Assembly (NCBI RefSeq): GCF_021654285.1
Contig: NZ_JAKFZS010000004.1
Coordinates: 124,001-188,000, forward strand
Direction of reading: 5' to 3'
Length of the DNA stretch: 64,000 nt
DNA from: Pseudoalteromonas luteoviolacea
GTDB taxonomy: Bacteria; Pseudomonadota; Gammaproteobacteria; Enterobacterales; Alteromonadaceae
Shown here: positions 8,860 to 20,200 of the stretch, piece after piece
How the letters are laid out: every line of letters begins with the position of its first letter
Position numbering within the stretch: the stretch's first letter is position 1
Program-made: the position numbers and the translations under genes
Notes under the pieces: model-generated
Databases searched by the model: none
What the model was told of the DNA's origin: nothing
What the model saw: the letters and a program-made list of their open reading frames with translations, nothing else

Positions 8860-9571
8860 AGAGAAAGTCGTGATTGTGAGCGGCTGCTCCAAAGGTATAG
8901 GGCTGGAAATATGTCAGCAGTATCTGGCAGAAGGAGCAAAAGTCTATGGGATTGCACGCTCAAGTGTGCCAAGTGAATTGCAATCTAACCCTAATTTTAT
9001 GTGGTTACAGGGGTCAATATCTGACAGTGGTTTTGTGTTAGATAGCATTGCGACCATTAAAGCGCGAGATGAACGCATTGATATTTTGGTTAATAACGCA
9101 GGAATTAATCACGATAGCCTGATACAGCTGATGGCCCTAGAAGATTGGCAAAAAGTACTGACGACGAATTTAACAGGCACGTTTAATTTATGCCAACAGG
9201 TGCTGCCGATTTTTAAAGCGCAGCAATTTGGTCGCATTATCAATATGGTCTCAAAAAGTGGCGTGGTCGGGCGTGAAGGGCAAATTAACTATGCCACGTC
9301 TAAAGGCGCGATCATCGGTATGACCAGAACCATTGCGCGTGAGTATGGAAAAGACAATATTTTGTGTAATGCCGTCGCACCAGGTTTGATTGAAACACAA
9401 ATGGTGGACAGCGCAGAGCAGTCTATTGTTGCGCCTATTATCGACTGTACCAGTGTTAGACGCATGGGGCAGTGTAGTGAAGTTGCACGCACGGTATTGC
9501 ACCTCACATCAGATGCGCCAAATTATCAAAATGGAGAAGTCATCCATCTGGACGGAGGGTTTTTAATATGA
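8852..9571 (+). CDS. FabG-like 3-ketoacyl-ACP reductase
   Basis: A 239-aa short-chain dehydrogenase. The NAD(P)-binding motif is GCSKGIG near the N-terminus, NNAG follows at about residue 83, and the catalytic set Ser134, Tyr147 and Lys151 (YATSK) is complete. It probably reduces the beta-keto group after each elongation step. It overlaps the dehydratase gene by 8 bp and the degenerate SDR gene by 4 bp. That pairing suggests it may form a complex with the inactive-looking neighbour. Confidence 0.91.
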   Translation: MFKEKVVIVSGCSKGIGLEICQQYLAEGAKVYGIARSSVPSELQSNPNFMWLQGSISDSGFVLDSIATIKARDERIDILVNNAGINHDSLIQLMALEDWQKVLTTNLTGTFNLCQQVLPIFKAQQFGRIINMVSKSGVVGREGQINYATSKGAIIGMTRTIAREYGKDNILCNAVAPGLIETQMVDSAEQSIVAPIIDCTSVRRMGQCSEVARTVLHLTSDAPNYQNGEVIHLDGGFLI

Positions 9572-10284
9572 GTGCGGCGCAATCTTTATTATTGGTACAA
9601 GCAGAAAGTGAGTTTGATCAAGCGGTGGTTGATCACTACGTCAGTGCAAACGTCAATGTGATTTTGATAGCGCCCTCAGCGCAATTTCAATCGCAAAATG
9701 TGTCACTACCCAGCTTGTCACAGGCTGAAATCAAAGCGCAAGATGAACCTGATATTCAGTTGCTATTGACCGAAAAAGGCATGCTCGATAATGGACAGCC
9801 ACTGGTTGTTATCCAAGGCGTGCAGTGCGCAAATGAGCAGGCGCTGTTCACAGATGCGAGTTGCTTGGCGCACATAACAACCTACTTAGATAATACTTTT
9901 TTAATTTATCAAAGTCTGGCGTCGTTTGTGAAAGAGGTGGGCGCAAACATTGTTTTCCCTCTGTATTCGGACAGTTTGAGTTATCTCGGGCAAGAAGTGA
10001 ATTCAGTGGCCAACCATGCTTTGAATGCATTTATGAAAACCTTAGCCAGAGAGCTGACGAGTGATACCGTATTCATTAACAGTGCTGTGATCCCTTATTT
10101 AGCAAAAGATGAAGCTGAGCGAAAGAAAATGCGCCGTGCACTAAAGCGTTCAGTATTCGGTATGCGACCAACTGTGTTTTTGCAGCAGGAGTTTATCGAG
10201 TTTATCGCGCACTTTTCACACTACAACAACATGATGACAGGGCAGTGTATGACCATGCGCCCGAGCACAGAAATATCCGTTTAA
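9568..10284 (+). CDS. Degenerate SDR-like protein, probably non-catalytic partner of the ketoreductase
   Basis: A 238-aa protein that keeps the outline of a short-chain dehydrogenase: a beta strand near the N-terminus, a helix like NAFMKTLARELT, then INSAVIPY where active enzymes have VNAVAPG. It has lost the glycine-rich nucleotide loop, and the YxxxK site is replaced (aligned residues Ser and His in SVANHALN). It is therefore unlikely to reduce anything. Its start overlaps the stop of the active FabG-like gene by 4 bp, so the two are made together; a pseudo-ketoreductase subunit of a heteromeric complex is a reasonable inference. The fold assignment rests on pattern and context. Confidence 0.65.
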   Translation: MSAAQSLLLVQAESEFDQAVVDHYVSANVNVILIAPSAQFQSQNVSLPSLSQAEIKAQDEPDIQLLLTEKGMLDNGQPLVVIQGVQCANEQALFTDASCLAHITTYLDNTFLIYQSLASFVKEVGANIVFPLYSDSLSYLGQEVNSVANHALNAFMKTLARELTSDTVFINSAVIPYLAKDEAERKKMRRALKRSVFGMRPTVFLQQEFIEFIAHFSHYNNMMTGQCMTMRPSTEISV

Positions 10285-10312
10285 CAATTCAACATTGAGT
10301 ATACGCATATGA

Positions 10313-10338
10313 GCCAAAAGCACAGCCGTGCTTTTGGC
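10313..10338 (+). promoter_or_regulatory. Perfect 11-bp hairpin inside the operon
   Basis: GCCAAAAGCAC (10313-10323) and GTGCTTTTGGC (10328-10338) form a perfect 11-bp stem with a 4-base loop between the degenerate SDR gene and the next SDR gene. No U-run follows, so it is not a clear terminator. It could be an mRNA processing or stability element that sets different levels for the polyene and NRPS parts of the operon. It also argues against the upstream ATG at 10309 as the start of the next gene. Confidence 0.6.
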
Positions 10339-10371
10339 GTGATGTGGCCTTTAAAGAGAAGAAGCATAGTA

Positions 10372-11130
10372 ATGGAAACAATGAATATTGATGGGGCTCC
10401 ATTAAGAGTCTTGGTGCTTGGTGCAACCTCAGATCTTGGGCAGAGAACCTGCCTTGATTTAGCAAATAAAGGTTACGAACTCCTACTGATAGGACGAAAT
10501 GAAAAAACCTTGGGTGAATTGGTTGAGTCGTTACCTGGGCAGCATAAAACGGCCGTGGCTGATTTGAATATGCCAGACGAATTGACGCCACTCATTATCG
10601 ACAATGCCAAGCAATATGGTGCATTTAAAGGGGCTGTATTTTGTGCAGGCGTACACGCGATGACTACGCTGCGCCAATCCAGTTATGCTGACTTTGAGCA
10701 GATTTACCGTATTAACTGCGGTGGTGCGCTGGCCATGATTAAGGCATTTACGCGCAAAAGCGTAAGAAATGCAGCAGGTACAACTTCACTTGTTTTGCTG
10801 TCATCAGTCAGTCAGTCAGCGGGTGAGGCGGGCATCTCCGGCTACGCGGCCAGTAAAGGGGCGCTAGGCAGTTTAAGTCGCTGTGCAGCGTTGGAATTGG
10901 CTAAAGATCGTGTACTGGTCAATTGCATTGCCGCAGGCATGATCCAGACCAAGCTTAATGATGGCTATCAAGGTATGGCGCAACCGGGTCACTTTGAAAA
11001 GCTAGCCAGCATGCACCCGCTAGGATTTGGCTCACCAGAGCATGTTTCAAAAGAAATTATTAATTTATTAGAAAGTGAATGGACCACAGGTAGCACTGTG
11101 TATGTCGATGGAGGCTACACATGTGCTTAA
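10372..11130 (+). CDS. SDR-family oxidoreductase (second ketoreductase-like)
   Basis: A 252-aa classical SDR from the ATG at 10372, which follows an AAAGAGAAGAAG purine stretch; an in-frame ATG at 10309 would put a perfect hairpin inside the coding sequence and is disfavoured. The cofactor loop is GATSDLG, the catalytic residues Ser145, Tyr158 and Lys162 (YAASK) are present, and the C-terminus ends with the usual VDGGY. It could be a second ketoreductase of the polyene system or tailor the product. It lies 90 bp before the first NRPS gene. Confidence 0.85.
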   Translation: METMNIDGAPLRVLVLGATSDLGQRTCLDLANKGYELLLIGRNEKTLGELVESLPGQHKTAVADLNMPDELTPLIIDNAKQYGAFKGAVFCAGVHAMTTLRQSSYADFEQIYRINCGGALAMIKAFTRKSVRNAAGTTSLVLLSSVSQSAGEAGISGYAASKGALGSLSRCAALELAKDRVLVNCIAAGMIQTKLNDGYQGMAQPGHFEKLASMHPLGFGSPEHVSKEIINLLESEWTTGSTVYVDGGYTCA

Positions 11131-11220
11131 TCACTGACAGTAATCAGTTAAATCATAACGCTCGCGGCGTTGAATGTCTTTTTATGCCATCACAAAAATA
11201 ATAATGGAAGTATAAACCCA

Positions 11221-14200
11221 ATGCGTAACGAACACACTCTCCCTCTTTCTCAGCGCCAATTACAAGTTTGGCAAGGTCAAGAAATTGCACCAACGAGCTC
11301 AGTTTTTAACGTCTCTAGTGCACTTAAAATTACCATGGACGATTGTTTTGAACAGCTACAAAATGCGCTTGTTCAATTACAGCAACGTCACCCAGTGATC
11401 CACAGTAAAGTGGAGCTGACAGCGGATACACCGGAACTCATTTTCCAAGAGGGCGCGGTGCAGTGGCAAGCTATGGCGGACACTGCTTTGAATGTATCCG
11501 AGTTATGCGATCAGTATAATGCGCAATTTATTGATACCAGCGTGCGTAACTTTGAGTTTTACTATCAAGTACTGACAGACTCTGAGGTGATTGTGTTGAT
11601 CAAAGGTCACCACATCGTCTGTGATCAGTGGTCTTTACAAATTTTAGTGAATGATTTGCTGAGACTTTTATCGAGCGAGGATGGCAGTTCAATATTGACA
11701 CCAGATATTGAATATTACGCTGCTAAAGATCAAAACTTTGCCGATGTGCAGGTGAGTCCAGTGGACTTCATCATGAAAAAGCCACACAGCGCTGATGCCA
11801 GTGACGAGGTTGCCGTGCTATTAGACGATACCTCTGAGTGTATTGAATCGATAAAGCAAGTGGCCGCTGAACACGGTATCAGCCCTTACTGCGTTATCCT
11901 TGCAAGTACTATTTTAACGGTGAGCCGTTTGACTAACGATGAAGACGTCACCATTGGTGTACCGATCGCCAGAAGAACGCGTAAAAATCGTTACTTGTTA
12001 GGTCATTATGTTGATTTAGAAGCGTTGTCTATCACGGCGGTTCATCAAAAGTCACTGATTGAGTTATTACAGACCATCAGTGAGCAGCTGACTGCACTGC
12101 TTTTGAATAAAGCCCCATCAGGCTTGAGTAGCAAGAACATCAATGTGGTGTGTAACTATCTTGCACAGCTAAAAACGTCTCATATTATTCCAGGCTTGAT
12201 GCAGGTGCTTGCAGGCTTACCTGAACAGCAGCTCCGTTTGGGTGAAGATAATGCGGTCACTGTGGAAGGCGTGCTATTAACACCAGTTGTGGCACAGTTT
12301 GAGTTAGACTTTACGTTATTTGAAACAGGTTCACAGTTGCTGCGAAAAATTGTTGCAGCAGACGCGCAATTTAATACCCAGGCTATACAAGAAATTGGTG
12401 AAATACAAAAACGGTTTATTTCGCATCTAGCGCAAGATGATGCCCATCAAATATGTGGCTGTATCAGCACCCTGACTGAGGCACAAACACATTTGATTGA
12501 ACACCAGTGGAATGACTTTCCTGCAAAATACCCAGAGCACAATCTAATTGATGGCTTTGACTTACAAGTAGCACAGTACCCTGAACGCGTCTCTGTGATC
12601 ACGTCAAGTCGTCAAATTGATTATCATACCCTGAGTGAATACCGCTATGGTATTGCCTACCAAGTGGCCTCAAAAGCAGCTAATCGCGGTGAGCTGGTGG
12701 CTGTTATGTGCGAAAAGAGTGAGTATCAAGTCGCTGCACTGCTGGCCATTAATACCGCAGGGTGTGCTTATTTGCCAATCAACGTAGCTTGGCCAAATTC
12801 TCGTATTCATCAGGTTTTATTGGCAGGCGGCGTGCAGCAGGTATTAATTTCGAAAACGTTATTCGAGCGTATTCAAAATGAACCATGGTTGAGCGAATTC
12901 CAATTCACTTTAGTTGAAGAGGCCGCCGCAAACAGTGCAAAGGCAGATTGCCTATGGCGAGAAAGCTTAGCCTTGCCTCTGCCGCATGAGATTGCGTATG
13001 TGATCTTCACATCGGGCAGTACTGGCCAGCCCAAAGGGGTGGTGATCACCCACGAAAGTGCCATGAATACCATTTTTGCTGTTAATGCGCGTTTCGAGGT
13101 TATGCCAGAAGATCGTATTTTTGGTATTTCGGATTTGAGCTTTGATTTATCTGTATACGATGTGTTTGGTGCCTTGGCCGTGGGGGCTGCAATTGTGCTG
13201 CCTGAGCAAGACAAAGTGCAGGACACAGATCATTGGTTAGACATGGTCGAAGCGCACCAAGTGACAATTTGGAATACGGTCCCACAGCTTGCGCAACTGC
13301 TCGTAAATGAACAAGCATTACAAGCACGCAATGTGGATAGTTTGCGTGTTTACATGATGAGTGGAGATTGGATCCCACTGCGTCTACCTACGCAGCTAAG
13401 CGCTATGACACCTCATGCCATCGTGATGAGCTTAGGTGGTGCTACTGAGGGCAGTATCTGGTCAATATGGCATGAAATAAAAACAGTTGAGCCGGATTGG
13501 CAGAGTATCCCTTATGGCTTGGCAATGCCGAACCAAGCGATGTGGGTGCTGGATCAATATGGCAATCATTGTCCTGCTGGTATTTTGGGTGAAATTCATA
13601 TCGGTGGCATTGGGGTCGCTCAGGGCTATTTTAATGACCCAGAGCGTACTAATCTTGCATACTTTGAACACCCTAAACTTGGCCGACTATATCGTACTGG
13701 CGACAACGGTTGTTGGAATGAGAAAGGCTATATTGAATTCAAAGGCCGTAAAGATTTTCAGGTAAAAGTACGTGGCTACCGTATCGAAATGGGCGAAATT
13801 GAACACTGCTTGTTAAAGCGCCCTGAAATAAAACACGTTGCGGTGATTGATAAAGTGCACAATCAACAAAAAGCGCTGGTTGCCTATCTAGTTGGAGAGC
13901 GTAATGCATCGATTGATTTAGACGATGTGAGACAGTTTGTGGCAAAACAGTTACCAGAGTATATGGTACCGGCCGCTTTTGTGGTGATAGATGCATTGCC
14001 GTTAACGCTCAATGGCAAGTTAGACAGAAAAGCATTACCAGAGCCTGAGTTTAGCGCCTGCACTGAATACCAAGCACCGCGCAATGAATTAGAGACAGAA
14101 CTCTGTGATATCTGGCAAGGTGTACTGGGTCTTGAAAAAGTGGGCATAAACGATAACTTCTTCCAAATCGGTGGCGACTCAATCGTCAGTATCAGTTTGG

Positions 14201-17200
14201 TATCAGCCCTGAGACGCGCGGGCTACTCCCTTAAGGTGAAAGATATTTTTGTCGCGCCAAGTGTGGCGGAATTGGCAGAATTTATCACCGATAATGATGA
14301 TGTCGCGGAAGTGGAGGTGCTGTCAGAGCAAGGGGTTTTATTAGGTGATTTTGACCTGCACCCAACGCAAAATTGGTTCTTTGCACAAAACTTTGCCAAT
14401 GTTCACCACTTCAACCAAGCATTTAGTGCCTACTGCCCGAATGACTTATCTCATGATGACTTAAATGAGGCGCTAACCACACTGAGCTATCAGCATGACA
14501 TGTTACGCAGCCGATGCATTGTTGAGCGTAAAAACCGTTACTGTGAAGAAGTGTTGTTTGAATTAACTGAACTGGATATCTCTTTGTTGGATGAGGCACA
14601 AGTCAGTGACACCTTGAGCACTTTACAAGCCAGCTTGGATATTTTTGCAGGCCCGACATGGCGTGTGGTCAGATTAAAAGGGTATAGCGATGGCCGCGAT
14701 AGACTGTGTTTTATTTTCCATCATTTGATCATAGATACCGTCTCTTGGGGCATTTTACTTAACGACCTTGAGCAACTTATTGCTGGACAAAGCCTGTTGG
14801 CAAAGCAAACCAGTTATCGTCAGTGGGTGGATGGACTGGCGCAATACGCAGCGCGTAATCAAACGCAAACGGCGTATTGGTCTGAGGTGTTAGCAGGACA
14901 GCCTAGTCCACAGCCCTTGCATTCATCACAGCAATTATCCTTGTCTTTATCGATTGAGCAAACAGAAGTTTTGTTACAGCAAGCCGCTCAAGGCTATAAC
15001 ACGCAAACGCAAGAGTTGTTACTCAGTGCGCTTGCCATTGCCATGGAAACTGTATTTGGGTCAAAGTCTCATCATATTATGCTCGAAGGCCATGGTCGAG
15101 AAGCCATTGATGATGCACTCGAAGTGAACCAAACAGTGGGGTGGTTTACCAGCCTATACCCAGTTAAGCTCGAATGTGCGCAATCTATAGAGCAAACCAT
15201 TGCTGCTAACAAAGACATGTTGCGCGCTATTCCTGATAAGGGCATTGGTTTTGGTGCGCTGTATCAATTCGACCCTGAAAAGTTACCTGCGCCGCTGCCA
15301 AAAGTATGCTTTAACTACCTTGGGCAGTATAAAGCGGCTGAGCCTGCTGATTGGCAAATTACCGGGGAGCCTGTTGGCGCAGCGGTTAGCGCTGACAATG
15401 ACAGCGACTTAATGCTCAATGTGTTGGGATTAATTAAACAGGATGCGTTGAGCATTGAGGTTGAATCCAGACTTGCGCCAGCGCAAGGTGCGCAATTTGT
15501 TCGTGCCTTTGAGCGTGCACTTGAGCAGGTGATTGCTCAAGGTGTGATGGCAATGCAATCTGGCGGGGTGAGCACGCCAAGTGACTTCCCGCAGGCGAAG
15601 ATTAGTTTTGAGCTGCTGCAAAACCTCCAGTCACAGGCTCCTGTAGAGGCTTTATATCCTGCCAATAGTTTGCAACAAGGTTTTATTTATCATGCCTTAA
15701 ATCAGCCAGATGATGACGCATACCGAGTACAATTGCTGGTGGACTATCATACTCAACTAGACCTTGAACTGTATCGAGCAGCTTGGCAACTAGCGACAGA
15801 TAAACACCCCGCGCTACGTATGGCATTTAATTGGCAAGCGCAAATGCTGCAAGTGATCAGCCAAAAGCTTGTGCTCAGTGATGCGCATTTCAAAGTGGTA
15901 GATCTCACTACTTTGCCAGAAGGTGAAAGCGCGCAAAAAATGAATGAGCTACTCACTCAAGATAGGCTCACAGCGTTTGATTTGGCAAAGCCTGGGCTCT
16001 TTAGAGTGGTGGTGTTCAAGCACAGCGACACCCATTATAGCGTCCTAAAAACGGAGCATCACAGCATTGGCGATGGCTGGAGTGTCGGGAATCTACTGGA
16101 GACAGTCAACGGTTTTTACAACCAGCTGAAAGCCGGTGAACAGCCCGTTATCCAACATGACCATGCTTATCAAGCCGCGCAGGTGTACCTGTATGAAAAC
16201 AAAGACAAAACGGATGCATTTTGGCAGCAAAAAATGCCTGAATTTGAGCATGCCAATGACATTAATTACCTGCTGAGCCAGTCATTTGATTTAGCCAATG
16301 AGCGCGTCATCACTGAACCTGCACGCAGCCAGTTTGTGATTGCAGGTGATGAGTTTAGTGCGTTAAATCAAGTGTGTAAGCATGCAGGTGTGACGCTCAA
16401 TGCTGCCATGCAATTTGTTTGGCACAAGTTACTGCAAAGCTATTGCCAAGATCAGCAAACAATCGTTGGGACCACAGTATCTGGTCGAGATATGCCTGTT
16501 GCGGATATTCATTCAAGTGTAGGTCTGTTTATCAATACCTTACCTCTGGCGGTAAATTGGCAAACGGATGCAACGATCACACAGATGATGTCGCAAATTC
16601 AGCTGGAAATCGCCGATATTAATACCCACAGTGGTGCAGAGTTATCTCGTGTACAAAGCCAAGGGGATGCGTTATTCCATACTTTATTTGTGTTTGAGAA
16701 TTATCCAATTCCAGAAGTGCAAGAAAGTGATGCTGAGCGCGTAGAGCAGGCAATGCAGTATCGTGAGACGCGTGAGAAAAGCGATTACCCGATCACCGTT
16801 ATTGTCACTGCCACACCGGATCAGGTTGAGTTTTCTTTGAATTATTGTACACGGCAAATTAATGCGTCTCAGGCTGAGCAATTAATCGCGCAGCTGCAAA
16901 TTATCGTTAATGCCATCGCTACTGAAGTTGAGCAGCCACACAGTCAAATTAGCTTGCTGTCAAAGCAACAAAGCCATGAGTTGCTGATGCAAATTCAGCC
17001 GCAAGTTGGGCCACTCCCTGAGCGTGGCAGCTTGAGTGAGATTTTTGCCGAACAAGTGCAAAAGTACCCAAATAATACAGCGCTTAAGTTCCAAGACAAA
17101 GCGCTTAGCTATCAAGCCTTAGATGCACAGTCGACGGCGCTGGCTAAGGCAATTTTAGCGCGAGACCCCAGTATTGCCTCTGCCACAAGCCAAGCGCCGG

Positions 17201-20200
17201 TTTACATTGGTCTGTATTTTGCTCCCAGCCTTGAGTTGTTAGTGAGCATGATGGCGATATTAAAGCTTGGAGCCACCTATGTGCCTTTGACGCCAGAGTA
17301 TCCAAAATCACGTAGCCAGTTTATTTTGAGCGACACACAAACGCCCATATTGCTTTGTGAAGCAGGGTTAGAGGCGGACCTTTCGCAAGTACTCGATGGC
17401 TTAGATACATCTGTGCAAGTATTCAGTTATGACGAACTCAGTCAGGAAGAAGTGGATATCGACTTGTCTGTGGTGAATACCACAGCAGATGATCTGGCAT
17501 ACGTGATTTACACATCAGGCACCACAGGACAGCCCAAAGGCGTGATGCAACCGCATCACAACGTGGTACGACTGTTTGACTCTTGTGAGCAAGCGTATCA
17601 GTTCACCGAGCAAGATGTGTGGGTGATGTACCATGCTTGTACCTTTGACTTTAGTGTGTGGGAAATTTGGGGCGCGCTATTACACGGTGGCTGCCTTGTG
17701 ATCCCTGACAAAGCCTGCACCCGTGACCCACGTGAGTTCATTGCTTTGTGTCAAAACCAAGGCGTCACGGTATTAAACCAAACGCCGAGTGCTTTCTATT
17801 CTTTCACTGACACCGCGGTATCGCAAAGTGCACAGCTACCTGCGCTGCGTTATGTTATTTTTGGTGGAGACAAGCTTAATATGGCGCGCCTTGCCCCTTG
17901 GTGGCAGGCCTATGGTGATACGCACACTAAGTTAATCAATATGTACGGCATCACAGAAACTACCGTGCATGTGACATATCAGGAACTCTCACCGGATAAC
18001 AATCAGCATCAATCACTCATTGGTCGACCATTGAGTGACATGTCAGCGTATGTACTTGATGCCAACCAAAACCTCGTGCCAGTTGGAGTTGTAGGTGAAT
18101 TGTATGTCGGTGGGGCTGGTCTTGCTCGCGGCTATTTAAACCGCGAAGAGCTGACCCGTGAGCGCTTTATTGAAAACCCATTTGCTGCGCAATTGCCTGC
18201 TTCTCATGAATCCCGCTTGTACCGCAGTGGTGACTTGGTGCGCCGACTTGCTGATGGTCAGCTAGAGTACATTGGCCGAAATGATGAGCAGGTTAAGATC
18301 CGAGGCTTTAGAATCGAGCTGGGAGAAATTGAAAACATTCTCATTGCACATCAAGATGTGAAGCAAGCAGTTGTGATCCCGCGATTGCTGCAAGGCACAC
18401 AGCAATTGATTGCGTATGTGGTATCACAAAGAGAAACCGCACTTAACCATGACGTGCTAAGCACGTATTTAGCTGAGCAATTGCCAGAGTACATGGTGCC
18501 CAGCGCCATTATGGCCATTGAGCAAGTGCCACTGACTGTAAACAACAAAGTCGATCGTAAAGCCTTACCAGATCCTGTATTTGATGCACAAAGCGATTAT
18601 GTGGCACCGACCACTGAACTTGAGAGCCAGCTGTGTGATATTTGGCAGGCGTTACTTGGCCTTGAAAAAGTGGGGATTGATGAGCACTTCTTCCGTATCG
18701 GCGGCGATTCAATCATTAGTATTCAATTGATGTCGCAGCTGCGCTTATTGGGCTATACGATCAAAGTGAAAGACATCTATGAATCACCGACTGTGGCGCA
18801 ATTGGCGAAAAAGCTAGCGCAATTGCCGCAAGCCCAGACAGTAGAGACAGAGCAAGGAGTACTAACAGGTGAGTTTGATTTACTGCCTGTACAGTCTTGG
18901 TTCTTTGACTTAGGCCTATCGCAACCTAATCATTGGAACCAGTCATTTATGCTGACGGTACCTGAAGCGCTAACCACGTCGCAAGTTGAGCAGGCATGCC
19001 AGGCTTTGGTTGAGCACCACGATATGATGCGCGTCCGTTTTGCGCTGCAAGGTGATACTTATCGTCAATCTTATTTATCTTTTAACGAGTTAGATTTGGC
19101 TGCTTGGTGTGGTGTCGCTCAGATAGATGCGACCGGGCTCTCTGATACGCAAATTGGAGCGCAGTTGAGCCAATGGCAGCAAAGTTTTGATCTTAATGAT
19201 GGGCCGTTATTTAAGCTGGTACATCTGCAAGGTTATGGCGATGGTGTTGCGCGGGTTTGTTTTATTTTCCACCATTTAATTATTGATGGTGTGTCGTGGC
19301 GGGTGTTGTCACAAGATATGCAAACCTTGCTAACGGGTAAAACATTGGCGGCAAAAACCAGCAGTTATCGCCAGTGGGTTAAGAGCATGCAAACCTACCC
19401 AACAGATCACAGCAGTGAGTTGAATTACTGGCAACATGTGGTTGAGCATAGTAATGCACTCAATGTTACTGAATCTGTCAGTGAACACTCCCTGTCTTTG
19501 TCGGCTGAGCACACACAAATGCTACTAAGACAGTCAAACGAAGGCTACAACACGGAAATCAATGACTTATTGTTAGCTGCGTTAAGCTTAACTTTGCCGC
19601 AAGTATTATCTGGTACAGAGCATGTGATCACGTTAGAAGGTCACGGTCGAGAAGACATTGATGAGCACTTAGATGTATCGCAAACCCTAGGCTGGTTTAC
19701 CAGCTTATATCCAGTGAAGTTAACAGCTTATGACGACCTTTCATCAGCGGTGGTGCAAACCAAGGAAATGTTGCGCGCCGTGCCGAACAAAGGGGTAGGT
19801 TATGGGGCCTTTTTCCAAGGAGGCCAAATTACTCAAAAGCTGCCACTGATTAGCTTCAACTACTTAGGTCAGTTCAATAGTAGCGCTTCGGGCGTAGAGA
19901 GTTGGCAGATTGTTCAAGAGTTTTGTGGGCAGTTAATTGGCGAGCAAAATGAGATGGCATTGATGCTTAACATTAACGGCATGATTGACTCTGACCAACT
20001 GGTGTTTTCAGTTCAGTCGCGTCTAGGCCTGCAGCTCAGTGCTGATTTTGAACGCTACTTTGCGACAAACTTGCAACATGTGATTGAACATACCGCACAT
20101 ATTGCCGATCAGGGCGCAGTCGCCACCCCTAGTGACTTTATTGCCAATGACTTATCCGTAGAGCATCTTGCGCACTTAAACAGCGTACTCGAAGAGGCTG

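Noticed and set aside
10309..10371. N-terminal extension of the second SDR
   Set aside because: It would encode through a perfect 11-bp hairpin and has no ribosome binding site; the ATG at 10372 fits SDR lengths.
11170..11220. N-terminal extension of the first NRPS
   Set aside because: The extra 17 residues do not resemble a domain, and the ATG at 11221 is followed directly by the condensation domain start.
11221..12500. Heterocyclisation domain making a thiazoline from the predicted Cys
   Set aside because: The active-site motif is HHIVCD, not the DxxxxDxxS of cyclisation domains.
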